A stretch of 64,000 bases of DNA from Phyllobacterium chamaecytisi (GCF_020164455.1 NZ_JAIQWW010000005.1:248001-312000); one strand, 5' to 3'; numbered from the stretch's first letter, positions 49,010 to 57,968 are shown. Notes: generated by a model not told the origin, from the letters alone. Numbers and translations: made by a program.

Positions 49010-50191
49010 ATGATCCGCATAACACGCAGACAAGCCATTGGCGGTCTGGCAGCAGTCGCCACGCTGCCGGCAACGCGACTATTCGCTCAGTCCAAGCTGG
49101 CACTGCCAACCTCACCCGTAGCACTGAATATCGCCGACGTAGCGGGCAATCTGGCGCTGACGCAGACAGCCATCGAGAATTACGCCAAGGCCAAGCCGGA
49201 ACTTGTATCGAAGATCACCTTCACCAAGGCGCCAGCTCCGGAACTTCCGGGCAAGATCAAAGCTCAGCAGGCGGCAAACAGGCTGGATATCGATCTCGTT
49301 CTGACAGGTACAGATGCCCTCTCTGCAGGTATCGCTCAGGACCTGTGGGTCAAGCTTTTGCCGGATCACTCCGCCTCTCTGCCAGATCTAGCGGCAATCT
49401 ATCTTGAACCTGCGCATCGTATGCTGGCGCTCGGCAAGGATGTCGGTGTGGTAGTCACCTATTACCCATCCGGCCCGCTGCTCGAATACATGCCCGACCG
49501 CGTCAAAAAGGTACCGACCACAGCAGAAGAGCTTCTGGCTTGGGCCAAGGAAAACCCCAACAAGTTTCTCTACGCGCGCCCGGCAAATTCCGGCCCCGGC
49601 CGCACGTTCTTGATGGGCCTGCCTTACCTCCTCGGCGACACTGATCCGCGTGATCCGGTAAAAGGCTGGGACAAAACTTGGACCTACCTCAAGGAACTGC
49701 ATAAATATATCGAGTACTATCCGACCGGCACTGGCGCTCTGATGAAGGAACTCGGTGAAGGCACGCGCGACATGACTGTCTCTACCACCGGTTGGGATAT
49801 CAATCCCCGCGTGCTTGGTGTGGTCCCGAAAGAAGCCGCAGTCGCGACTCTCAAAGGTTTCCACTGGGTCGCCGATGCGCACTACATGTGCGTTCCGAAA
49901 GGTATTGCAGACGACAAGCTTGCGGTCCTTCTCGATATGATGAGCTTCCTGCTAACGCCCGAGCAGCAGGCCTTCACCTATGATCAGGGCTATTTCTATC
50001 CGGGTCCGGCTGTGAAGGATGTGCCGATCACCATGGCTCCGCAAGAAAGCCAGGATGCGATCGCCGAGTTCGGCCGTAAGGAATACGCAGATTGGATTGC
50101 CAATAATCCCGTCGAAATTCCGCTGGAGCCATCTTCGATGGTCGTTGCATTCCGTCGTTGGGATGAAGAAGTCGCGGGCAAGAAGTCCTGA
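49010..50191 (+). CDS. ABC transporter substrate-binding protein (Tat-type signal)
   Basis: 393 residues. Twin-arginine signal MIRITRRQAIGGLAAVA with cleavage near RLFAQS (residue 28), then a type II periplasmic binding fold of the extracellular family 1 / PotD-like kind: IDLVLTGTDALSAGI, VVVTYYPSGPLLEYM, STTGWDINPR. The family binds polyamines, iron, thiamine or sugars, so the ligand cannot be read directly. It heads a four-gene importer located between uxuB and uxaA and preceded by operator site 2, which points to a hexuronate or related acid. A hairpin follows the gene. Confidence 0.88.
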   Translation: MIRITRRQAIGGLAAVATLPATRLFAQSKLALPTSPVALNIADVAGNLALTQTAIENYAKAKPELVSKITFTKAPAPELPGKIKAQQAANRLDIDLVLTGTDALSAGIAQDLWVKLLPDHSASLPDLAAIYLEPAHRMLALGKDVGVVVTYYPSGPLLEYMPDRVKKVPTTAEELLAWAKENPNKFLYARPANSGPGRTFLMGLPYLLGDTDPRDPVKGWDKTWTYLKELHKYIEYYPTGTGALMKELGEGTRDMTVSTTGWDINPRVLGVVPKEAAVATLKGFHWVADAHYMCVPKGIADDKLAVLLDMMSFLLTPEQQAFTYDQGYFYPGPAVKDVPITMAPQESQDAIAEFGRKEYADWIANNPVEIPLEPSSMVVAFRRWDEEVAGKKS

Positions 50192-50206
50192 AATTACCGA
50201 TCATCA

Positions 50207-50233
50207 CATCATCCGGAGGCCATCCGGATGATG
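50207..50233 (+). other. Intercistronic hairpin after the substrate-binding protein gene
   Basis: Perfect 11-bp stem CATCATCCGGA/TCCGGATGATG with loop GGCCA, then TCTGTTT. It lies inside the operon, 16 bases after the substrate-binding gene and 21 before the ATPase. It probably stabilises the upstream message or trims downstream transcription, so that the binding protein is made in excess. Confidence 0.7.
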
Positions 50234-50253
50234 TCTGTTTATAAGGGTACCCG

Positions 50254-51321
50254 ATGCTGCTTGCGTCATCGCCATTCAGTGAGATCCGGCTTGATCGGAT
50301 GAGCCGCGCTTTTGGATCGCACAATGCATTGAAAGATGTATCGCTATCGATCCGCAAGGGCGAATTCATCGCACTGCTCGGGCCGTCCGGTTGCGGCAAG
50401 TCGACGGCGCTCAACTGCATTGCCGGACTATTATCGACGACGGGTGGGGGCATTTTTATCGACGACAAACGCATTGATACGCTGAAACCGGAGGATCGCG
50501 GCTTCGGCATGGTTTTCCAGAATTATGCGCTGTTTCCCCACATGACGGTGCGCCAAAACATCGGATTCGGCCTCAAGATGCGCAAGGTTGCCAAGGGGGA
50601 GATGGAAAAACGTGTCGAAGAAGCGCTGAACCTCGTCCGGCTGCAAGGACAGGGCCATAAATTGCCGGGGCAATTGTCGGGCGGCCAGCAGCAGCGCGTT
50701 GCGATTGCACGGGCGATTGTCATCGAGCCGCCACTGGTATTGATGGACGAGCCGCTATCCAACCTTGATGCGAAGTTGCGCCTTGAGATGCGCGCGGAAA
50801 TTCGCCGCATCCACAACCAGCTCGGTGCCACCACTGTCTACGTCACCCATGATCAGGACGAGGCCTTGTCTTTGGCGGATCGCGTTGTGGTGCTGCGCGA
50901 TGGTGAAATTCGTCAGGTGGGCGCTCCAAGCGATCTTTACGAACGACCCGACCATTTGGACGTCGCCGAATTCATGGGCTACCGCAACCGCCTGACCGGC
51001 AAGGTCGTCGGCACGCATGGTGATCGCACCAGCGTCGCCGTTGGCAAAGCCATGTTGACGGGGACTGCACGGAATAATTTGAAAGTTGGCGATAGCGCCG
51101 TTATAGCGGCCCGGGCCGATGACGTCATTGCCGGCGAAAAGTCTGACAAAACGGTAGAGGCTGTCGTCGAAACCATTGAATATCGCGGGCGCGAATTCGT
51201 TGGAACAGCGCGCACGGCGGAAGGTCTGGAGCTCGTCTTTCATGCGCCGCAGACGGCCGAGCTTGGCAGTTCGATCTGGCTCTCCATAGATCCGGCGCGT
51301 GCGCTGGCTTTTGCGGCGTAA
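50254..51321 (+). CDS. ABC transporter ATP-binding protein
   Basis: 355 residues. Walker A GPSGCGKSTALN, Q-loop VFQNYALFPHM, signature LSGGQQQRVAIARA, Walker B LVLMDEPLSNLDA, H-loop YVTHDQDEA. After residue 240 comes a TOBE-type domain (FMGYRNRLTGKVVG...VAVGKAML). ABC ATPases with TOBE serve importers such as PotA, FbpC and the sugar MalK group. The permease genes follow after 6 bases. Confidence 0.95.
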   Translation: MLLASSPFSEIRLDRMSRAFGSHNALKDVSLSIRKGEFIALLGPSGCGKSTALNCIAGLLSTTGGGIFIDDKRIDTLKPEDRGFGMVFQNYALFPHMTVRQNIGFGLKMRKVAKGEMEKRVEEALNLVRLQGQGHKLPGQLSGGQQQRVAIARAIVIEPPLVLMDEPLSNLDAKLRLEMRAEIRRIHNQLGATTVYVTHDQDEALSLADRVVVLRDGEIRQVGAPSDLYERPDHLDVAEFMGYRNRLTGKVVGTHGDRTSVAVGKAMLTGTARNNLKVGDSAVIAARADDVIAGEKSDKTVEAVVETIEYRGREFVGTARTAEGLELVFHAPQTAELGSSIWLSIDPARALAFAA

Positions 51322-51327
51322 CGGCAA

Positions 51328-52233
51328 ATGGCGAACGTTACCTCAACCCCCTTCGACAATCGCATGTCGCTGCGGCAGCGACTGGCGCTGCGCGGCATTG
51401 ATGGCGTCACCCTTCTGGTCCTGCCAGCGGTACTCTTTCTTCTGGCCGTGTTCATCTATCCCTTCATCTACGGGTTGATTTTGTCATTCACACCGGCGGA
51501 GGGAGGCGCCTTTGCCAACTACAGCAAATTCTTCTCCGATCCGTTTCTCTATGACACCATCCTGACCACGCTGTGGCTGGCTGTGCCAGTGACGATCATC
51601 AGCATAGCCATCGCGCTACCGGTGGCTTTCCGTGTGCGGCTGATGACGCATCAGAGGCTTCTCACGACCATCTTGGTTTTGCCAGTGACGCTTGGCACAG
51701 TGCTCGTTGCTGAAGGCCTGTTGAACTATCTCGGCCCACAGGGTTGGTTCAGCCGGACGTTGATGCTTCTTGGCGCAATCGATCGACCGCTCAAACTGAC
51801 CAACAATTATTGGGGCGTTTTCGCTTCCCTGATCATCACGGGCTTTCCGTTCACATTTCTGCTTACCCTGTCCTATGTCTCGGGCATCGATCCGGCGCTG
51901 GAACAGGCTGCGGCCACGCACGGAGCCAGGAGTTGGCAGCGCTTCCGTTATGTCATGCTGCCCTTGCTGATTCCCGGGCTTGCCATCGCCTTCTGTCTGT
52001 CGTTCGTGCAGGCCTTCGCCGTTTTCCCCTCGGCCATCCTGCTTGGTGCGCCAGCGGGACCGACGCGCGTCATCTCCATTGCGGCCTATCAGGCCGCCTT
52101 CGAGCAGTATGACTATTCCATGGCTTCAGCCGTCGCGATGATCATGGCAGTGGTACAACTGCTCATCGTCGTGGCGATCCTTGGTATCCGCAATATGTTC
52201 TATCGCGGCTCGACCGCGGGCGGGAAGGGTTGA
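51328..52233 (+). CDS. ABC transporter permease 1
   Basis: 301 residues with six membrane segments (first at about 25-48, VLPAVLFLLAVFIYPFIYGL). The EAA loop that docks the ATPase is EQAAATHGARSWQRFRYVML near residue 195. It starts 6 bases after the ATPase and its stop lies 2 bases before the second permease ATG. Confidence 0.95.
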   Translation: MANVTSTPFDNRMSLRQRLALRGIDGVTLLVLPAVLFLLAVFIYPFIYGLILSFTPAEGGAFANYSKFFSDPFLYDTILTTLWLAVPVTIISIAIALPVAFRVRLMTHQRLLTTILVLPVTLGTVLVAEGLLNYLGPQGWFSRTLMLLGAIDRPLKLTNNYWGVFASLIITGFPFTFLLTLSYVSGIDPALEQAAATHGARSWQRFRYVMLPLLIPGLAIAFCLSFVQAFAVFPSAILLGAPAGPTRVISIAAYQAAFEQYDYSMASAVAMIMAVVQLLIVVAILGIRNMFYRGSTAGGKG

Positions 52234-52235
52234 CA

Positions 52236-53081
52236 ATGATCCGCGACACAACGATCGGTGCCAAAATCTGGATCACTGCTGTCTGGGCAGTCGTCGTCTT
52301 TTTTATCATCAATCTGGTGGCGATGATCGCCACCGTTATCATTTCTTCGTTCGGCACACGCTGGCTTGGCACGTGGCTACCCGCTGGCTGGACAACGAAG
52401 TGGTACTTCACTGCGTGGTCGGAATTCCAGCTGAGTGACGTGCTCATCGTCACCTTCCAGATTGTCTTTACCGTTGTCGCTTTGTCTGGCCTTCTCGGTG
52501 TGACCGCCGCCTATGCGCTGGCACGGCGCGATTTTCCTGGCAAGAAACTGGTCATGCTTCTGTTCCTGCTGCCGCTGCTGGTACCGCCGATCACCTTCGG
52601 CATCCCGCTCGCCACAGTGCTGTATCAGGCTGGCGTCGGCGGCACCTTTTGGGGCGTTGTTCTTGCCAATCTGGTACCGACGGTTCCCTTCGTGATCCTC
52701 GTCATGATCCCGTTCATCGAACAGATCGATCCAAAGATTGAGGCGGCGGCGCGCGTGTTCGGCGCCGGAACATTCCAGCTGTTCAGACATGTGCTACTGC
52801 CCATGTTGCTGCCCGGCATTCTGGCGGCCTTGCTGCTGGTTCTGGTGCGCACTGTAGCGATGTTCGAGCTGACATTCCTTACGGCGGGCCCGACCAGCCA
52901 AACGCTTGTCGTCGCCCTTTACTATTCTGTCTTTGCTTCAGGTGTCCGTGCTGTGCAATCGATCGATGCGATGGCTGTGGTCTATATGGTCACGACGCTG
53001 GTCTGGTTGTTGATCGCGCTGCGTTTTGTCAATCCGACGCAGATCGTAGCCCGTGCCAAACAGCAGCAGACCACGGCATAG
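52236..53081 (+). CDS. ABC transporter permease 2
   Basis: 281 residues from ATG 52236 (MIRDTTIGAKIW), with AAGGG upstream; a TTG two codons earlier overlaps the previous stop. Six membrane segments, EAA loop EAAARVFGAGTFQLFRHVLL near residue 170. Forms the heteromeric channel with permease 1. Ends 4 bases from the convergent uxaA stop. Confidence 0.95.
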   Translation: MIRDTTIGAKIWITAVWAVVVFFIINLVAMIATVIISSFGTRWLGTWLPAGWTTKWYFTAWSEFQLSDVLIVTFQIVFTVVALSGLLGVTAAYALARRDFPGKKLVMLLFLLPLLVPPITFGIPLATVLYQAGVGGTFWGVVLANLVPTVPFVILVMIPFIEQIDPKIEAAARVFGAGTFQLFRHVLLPMLLPGILAALLLVLVRTVAMFELTFLTAGPTSQTLVVALYYSVFASGVRAVQSIDAMAVVYMVTTLVWLLIALRFVNPTQIVARAKQQQTTA

Positions 53082-53085
53082 AGCA

Positions 53086-54612
53086 TTACATCGTCGCGCC
53101 GATCTGCCAGGGCACGAATTCTGCATCGCCATAGCCGAGTTCTTCGGATTTGCTGCGCTGGCCCGAGGCGATCTTGAGAATATGCTCAAAAATCTCTTTG
53201 CCCTTGTCCTCGATCGATACGCCGTCGAGCACATCGCCGCAATTGATGTCCATGTCCTCGATCATCTGGGTATACATGGGCGTATTGGTGGCAAGCTTGA
53301 TTGACGGCGTCGGCTTGCAACCATAGGCCGAACCACGCCCTGTAGTGAAGGCGAGGATGTTGGCACCGCCCGCGACCTGTCCGGTTGCTGAAACTGGATC
53401 ATAGCCGGGCGTGTCCATGAAAACGAGACCATGCGCGGTGACAGGCTCGGCATAACCATAAACCGCTTCAAGCGGTGTCGTGCCGGATTTGGCCACGGCC
53501 CCGAGGGACTTTTCCAGAATTGTGGTCAAGCCGCCAGCCTTGTTTCCGGGTGAGGGATTGTTGTTCATTTCCATCTTGTTGCGGGCGGTATAATCCTCCC
53601 ACCAGGCGATGATCGATTGCAGGCGCTCGACAGCTTCCGGGTTGGAAGCGCGCTCGATGAGCAGATGCTCGGCTCCGTAAATCTCCGGTGTTTCCGAAAG
53701 GATCGCAGTGCCTCCCTGCTGCACCAGAAGGTCGACGGCGGCGCCGAGAGCCGGGTTGGCGGTGATGCCGGAATAGCCGTCGGAACCGCCACACTGCAAA
53801 GCAAGCATAAGTTCTGATGCCGGAATGGTCTCCCGCTTCACATTGGCGGCGGTCGGCAGCATGTCGCGCACGGCGGCGATGCCCGCCTCCATGGTCTTGC
53901 GCGTGCCGCCGACTTCCTGGATCGTCAGGCTGCGGAACGTGTCGCTCTCTACGATATTGTAGGCTTCTTTCCAGCGGCCGATCTGGAAACCTTCACAACC
54001 CAGACCAACCATCAGCACGGCGGCAATGTTCGGGTTGGAGGCATAGCCCCACTGGGTGCGCTTGAGGACTTCGTAGCCTTCGCCTTTGACGTCGAGTGCA
54101 CAGCCGCCGCCATGCACCAGCGGAATAATGCCGTCGATCATCGGGTATTCGTCAAGCAGACCGGATTTCTGCACCGCCTCTGCGATGAAGCGCGCGACCG
54201 AAGCGGAACAGTTCACTGAGGTCAGAACGCCGATATAATTGCGCGTCCCGGCGCGGCCATTGGCCCGGCGGAAACCTTCGAACGTTGCGCGCTGCTCTAT
54301 CGGCAAAATGCCATTTGCAGGAACCAAGTGCGTTGCATCCGGTTCGCGAACGAAATTGCTGTAGTCGAGATTGTGTTCATGCACCCATTCGCCGGCCTCG
54401 ATCCGCTTGGAAGCGGAGCCGATGATCTGGCCGAACTTGCGCACAGGTTCACCCGCTGCAATCAAGCGGGAAGCCAGCTTGTGCCCGCGTGGAACGCGGC
54501 TTGCCACGGTCACAGCCTCGATTTTTTGGCCCACCTGAAACGTATCGACAGCAACAATCACATTGTCACTGGCGTGAAGGCGCAAGTGCCGGGGAGCGGT
54601 AAGCGTGTCCAT
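53086..54612 (-). CDS. uxaA: Altronate dehydratase
   Basis: 508 residues from ATG 54612, with GGAG 6 bases upstream. N-terminal SAF domain (residues 1-95, LHASDNVIVAVDTFQVGQ), then the UxaA/GarD catalytic domain with NCSASVARFIAEAV, GGSDGYSGITANPALG and the iron or metal Cys/His region. It dehydrates altronate to KDG, the galacturonate branch. Its presence with uxuA means both branches end here in KDG. Read from its own promoter, which carries operator site 3. Confidence 0.94.
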   Translation of the reverse strand: MDTLTAPRHLRLHASDNVIVAVDTFQVGQKIEAVTVASRVPRGHKLASRLIAAGEPVRKFGQIIGSASKRIEAGEWVHEHNLDYSNFVREPDATHLVPANGILPIEQRATFEGFRRANGRAGTRNYIGVLTSVNCSASVARFIAEAVQKSGLLDEYPMIDGIIPLVHGGGCALDVKGEGYEVLKRTQWGYASNPNIAAVLMVGLGCEGFQIGRWKEAYNIVESDTFRSLTIQEVGGTRKTMEAGIAAVRDMLPTAANVKRETIPASELMLALQCGGSDGYSGITANPALGAAVDLLVQQGGTAILSETPEIYGAEHLLIERASNPEAVERLQSIIAWWEDYTARNKMEMNNNPSPGNKAGGLTTILEKSLGAVAKSGTTPLEAVYGYAEPVTAHGLVFMDTPGYDPVSATGQVAGGANILAFTTGRGSAYGCKPTPSIKLATNTPMYTQMIEDMDINCGDVLDGVSIEDKGKEIFEHILKIASGQRSKSEELGYGDAEFVPWQIGATM

Positions 54613-54629
54613 CGAATTCTCCAACTGGT

Positions 54630-54666
54630 CAATTAATATATTAATTGGATCCGACGTCAGTTGCAA
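54630..54666 (-). promoter_or_regulatory. uxaA promoter with hexuronate operator site 3
   Basis: On the minus strand: -35 TTGCAA (54661-54666), exactly 17 bases, -10 TAATAT (54638-54643). The -10 is inside a perfect 18-bp palindrome CAATTAATATATTAATTG (54630-54647). This is the best copy of the operator core shared with sites 1 and 2. Confidence 0.7.
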
Positions 54667-54780
54667 TGTGGCAAGATGGACCTATTACAACCCGTTGCAA
54701 GGCTAGTGAGTCGCAATCATTCGATCTCAGGTGTTCCTCAACGCCATCGGAAGACCCCAGCGGACGAAAGATCAACCGCT

Positions 54781-54884
54781 TGCAACCAAATTACACGCGC
54801 CGGCTGAAATTCTTGCGCCAGTTTCGCACATTCTTGCATGAGAATCGCTAAGTCTTGTCCCACTCTCGGACTTTCTTGCGCAAA
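54781..54884 (-). repeat. Dispersed 21-bp-period repeat, copy B (inverted)
   Basis: On the plus strand TTCTTG or GTCTTG occurs at 54810, 54831, 54852 and 54873, each exactly 21 bases from the next. Read on the minus strand it gives heptads such as VGQDLAI, LMQECAK, LAQEFQP, which line up with copy A at 37348-37452, including the shared exit GTGTAATTTG. No credible gene start or ribosome site accompanies the frame. Confidence 0.75.
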
Positions 54885-55212
54885 ACATGGATACCATTCG
54901 AGAACTTGCGCTCGAAAAATTTCCATTGGGAATCTGCGGTCCGTAATTATCGGCGTCGCGTGGAATTTTTTGCCAGTGCGAGCCGTAACGCCCGGTACGG
55001 CACCTCTTCCGATATCGTTTTTTGGTGTCCTTTCAGCGAGGGATCGTACATCCAAAACACCAATAACCCGAAGCATAATTTAATTCGAATTTTGAAGTAT
55101 ATTCCCATTATATTCTGCGATACTTCGTTATGAAAAATTCATTTGCATGAAATACCAAATTTAGTTCTATATCCAAATATAGCTCAATAAATACGTTTCT
55201 AACTGTCTCAAA
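54885..55212. other. Intergenic region before the RTX genes
   Basis: No gene seen. The last 140 bases are much more AT-rich than the surroundings and presumably hold the promoter of the first RTX gene; no clear -35/-10 pair stands out. Together with copy B this makes a 600-base gene-free stretch between uxaA and the RTX genes. Confidence 0.5.
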
Positions 55213-56709
55213 ATGGGGGCCATGATGGCGCTGAACAATTCCTTGCTCGACCTCCTCAATATCCATCCGGAAAACGGCCTGGACCAAATACTCACCGGTG
55301 GCGACGGACCCGACATTTTGTTTGGGGGCAGCGGCAACGACTTTATCCAAGGCAAGGCCGGCAGCGATCTGCTCTTCGGTTATGAAGGCATCGATACGCT
55401 GGCCTATGTCGGTTCGTCCGAAGGTGTGATGGTGCACCTTGGCGGCCTCGATGGATCCGGTGCGCTCGGCACGTGGGGCGGTGATGCCGAAGGCGACCGG
55501 CTTGCCGTCGGTTTCGAGAATCTCGTGGGTTCGGCCTTTGACGACAAGCTCTCCGGCGATGCCGGTGACAATGTGCTCGTCGGCCTCGATGGCAATGATG
55601 GTCTCTCCGGCGGTGAAGGCAATGACACGCTGGTTGGCGGCGCAGGCACCGACTGGCTCGATGGTGGAACCGGCGATGACACGCTCCTCGGCGGTGACGG
55701 CGAGGACTATCTCTATGGCCGGGACGGCAACGATACGCTCAATGGCGGTGCGGGCGAGGATCGCCTCGATGGCGGCAATGGCGATGATCACCTTCTTGGC
55801 GGTGCCGGCACGGACTGGCTCGATGGCGGCAACGGTGCCGATTATCTCGATGGCGGCGAAGGCAACGATTTGCTCGATGGCGGCCGCGGCAATGATACGC
55901 TTATTGGCGGCGCCGGCGACGACGCGCTGAACGGCGGCTCCGGTGATGACCGTCTGAACGGCGGCTCGGGTGCCGACTACATCGCCGGCGGCCGAGGCAG
56001 CGACTGGATGGACGGCGGTGCCGGCGACGACCGGCTGGAAGGCGGATCGGGACAGGACTGGCTCTATGGCGGCGATGGCAATGACACGCTTGATGGCGGC
56101 ATGGGCGAGGACCGGCTGAATGGCGGGGCTGGCGATGACACGCTTGTCGGCGGTTCAGGCACGGACTGGCTGGATGGCGGCGCGGGCGCCGATCATCTTC
56201 TTGGTGGTTCCGGCGATGATTTCCTGCGCGGCGGCGACAACAACGATACGCTCGACGGCGGCGCCGGCAACGACACGCTGAACGGTGGTGCCGGTGATGA
56301 TCAGCTCATTGGCGGCCCGGGATCCGATATCCTTGCGGGCGGGACAGGTGCGGACACGTTCATATTCGGTCAGATCGAAACCGGTTTCCAAACCCAGGGC
56401 GGACACAGTGCTGTGACCTCGATCGTCGATTTCAACGCCGGCGAAGGCGACAGGATCGATCTCAGCCGGGTCGATGCCGACACGAGCACGTCGGGCAATC
56501 AGGATTTCCATTTCATCGGCGAAAGCGATTTCTCCGGCGTTGCCGGTGAATTGCGGATTTTCCATGCTCCGCAGGGCGATTCGGGTGGCACCAGCATCGA
56601 CCATTGGCTGGTCGAGGGCGACACGAATGGCGATGGTATCGCCGACCTGATCGCCGAGGTCTCGGGACACGTCGAGGATGGACTGTCAGTGCATGACTTC
56701 ATGATGTGA
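55213..56709 (+). CDS. RTX calcium-binding repeat protein 1
   Basis: 498 residues from ATG 55213. Apart from a short start and the end, it consists of RTX nonapeptides (GGxGxDxLx) from about residue 27 to 385, with recurring longer units beginning GTDWLDGG. A spacer with [17 protein letters not shown] interrupts the repeats at residues 76-115. The C-terminal 110 residues ([24 protein letters not shown]) match serralysin-type C-terminal secretion domains, so it is probably exported by a type I system; none is in the window. No enzymatic domain is seen. A second copy follows 15 bases later. Confidence 0.9.
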   Translation: MGAMMALNNSLLDLLNIHPENGLDQILTGGDGPDILFGGSGNDFIQGKAGSDLLFGYEGIDTLAYVGSSEGVMVHLGGLDGSGALGTWGGDAEGDRLAVGFENLVGSAFDDKLSGDAGDNVLVGLDGNDGLSGGEGNDTLVGGAGTDWLDGGTGDDTLLGGDGEDYLYGRDGNDTLNGGAGEDRLDGGNGDDHLLGGAGTDWLDGGNGADYLDGGEGNDLLDGGRGNDTLIGGAGDDALNGGSGDDRLNGGSGADYIAGGRGSDWMDGGAGDDRLEGGSGQDWLYGGDGNDTLDGGMGEDRLNGGAGDDTLVGGSGTDWLDGGAGADHLLGGSGDDFLRGGDNNDTLDGGAGNDTLNGGAGDDQLIGGPGSDILAGGTGADTFIFGQIETGFQTQGGHSAVTSIVDFNAGEGDRIDLSRVDADTSTSGNQDFHFIGESDFSGVAGELRIFHAPQGDSGGTSIDHWLVEGDTNGDGIADLIAEVSGHVEDGLSVHDFMM

Positions 56710-56724
56710 TAAATAAGGAACAAC

Positions 56725-57948
56725 GTGGTCGATCAGGTGGGTTCAAGGCAAGGTGATTACGACTGGCTTCATGGTCTGATCGCCGGCGTGGCTGATGACA
56801 ATCTTCACGGGACGCCGGACGATGACTGGATCGACGGGGCTGGAGGCAACGACCATATCTTCGGCGGAAACGGCGATGACTGGCTCTACGGTGGCGACGG
56901 CAATGATGTCGTCGACGGCGGCGCGGGAGAAGACCGGCTGAGCGGTGGCGCTGGAGCCGACACGCTCATCGGTGGAGCCGGGACAGACTGGCTGGACGGC
57001 GGCGCCGGACCCGATCACCTGCTTGGTGGAGACGGCGACGACTGGCTTCGCGGCGGCGATAATTACGACACCCTCGACGGCGGCGCCGGCGAGGATCGCT
57101 TGAACGGCGGCTCTGGCAAAGATGTTCTCGATGGAGGCGACGGCAACGACTGGCTGGATGGCGGCGATGGGGACGACCTTATCGACGGCGGCGAAGGCGA
57201 TGACACGATGCTGGGGGGAAGCGGCAACGATGTCTTCGCTGCCGGCGCTGGCAATGACATTGTCGACGGGGGCGACGGTAACGACAAAGTGGATTATGCG
57301 CTCAGCGTCGAGCCCATTCACGCCAATATCGACAGCATCGATCATGCTGGCGACACGCTGATTTCCATCGAGAATATTGTTGGAGGTGCGGGCGCGGATG
57401 TCTTCGACGCCCATGCCAATGTCACAGGCATTTCCGTGGATGGCGGGGACGGCTACGACAGGATAACCGGCGGTGCCGGGGACGATAAGCTCCTCGGCGG
57501 AGACGGCTGGGACACGATCGAGGGCGGTAAAGGCGATGACCTGATCATCGGCGGGCCGGGATACGATCATGTTAGCGGAGGAGGCGGTGACGACACTTTC
57601 ATTTGCAGCAGAGACGACGATGTTTCCGGTGGGGAGGGGAATGATATCTTTGTCTTCACATCCCCAACGGAAGTCAACACATATTTGTTCGGTGTACAGG
57701 CTGGCGACATCATCAACGTGCAAGCCATAGACGCAAATTCAACGATCGAGGGCGATCAGGCATTCCATTATATCGGTAGTGACGATTTTTCGGGAGTCGC
57801 CGGTGAGCTCCGGTTTGGCTTTATTCTCTACGAACTTCACGGTGATCTCGAGGGCGATATGAATGGCGACGGGCAGGTAGACTTCTACGTTCGATTGTGG
57901 GATGTCGATCTTGACGGTACGGTGCCCGCAGCCGATCTCATCCTGTGA
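56725..57948 (+). CDS. RTX calcium-binding repeat protein 2
   Basis: 407 residues from GTG 56725, which has AAGGAA at a suitable distance. A short unique start (VDQVGSRQGDYDWLHGL) is followed by RTX repeats to about residue 190, a break with VDYALSVEPIHANIDSID, a second short block of repeats, and a C-terminal end resembling that of protein 1 ([19 protein letters not shown]). It shares the [17 protein letters not shown] module with protein 1, so the pair arose by duplication. The final QVDFYVRLWDVDLDG shows the secretion-domain type end. Cell surface or extracellular, calcium-dependent folding; function unknown. Confidence 0.88.
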   Translation: MVDQVGSRQGDYDWLHGLIAGVADDNLHGTPDDDWIDGAGGNDHIFGGNGDDWLYGGDGNDVVDGGAGEDRLSGGAGADTLIGGAGTDWLDGGAGPDHLLGGDGDDWLRGGDNYDTLDGGAGEDRLNGGSGKDVLDGGDGNDWLDGGDGDDLIDGGEGDDTMLGGSGNDVFAAGAGNDIVDGGDGNDKVDYALSVEPIHANIDSIDHAGDTLISIENIVGGAGADVFDAHANVTGISVDGGDGYDRITGGAGDDKLLGGDGWDTIEGGKGDDLIIGGPGYDHVSGGGGDDTFICSRDDDVSGGEGNDIFVFTSPTEVNTYLFGVQAGDIINVQAIDANSTIEGDQAFHYIGSDDFSGVAGELRFGFILYELHGDLEGDMNGDGQVDFYVRLWDVDLDGTVPAADLIL

Positions 57949-57968
57949 GCTGAAAACCCGTACGAGTA

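Noticed and set aside
54738-55076. Minus-strand frame of 112 codons covering repeat copy B
   Set aside because: No ribosome site, no family match; the only structured part is the heptad repeat shared with copy A, so it is described as a repeat.
56743-57723. Long minus-strand frame opposite the second RTX gene (and a similar one opposite the first)
   Set aside because: The repeated GGxGxD codons give long open antisense frames rich in Val and Ala; this is a by-product of the RTX code.
55213-57948. Regular DNA repeats resembling a CRISPR array or minisatellite
   Set aside because: The period is 27 bases and matches RTX nonapeptides in one open frame; there are no unique spacers.
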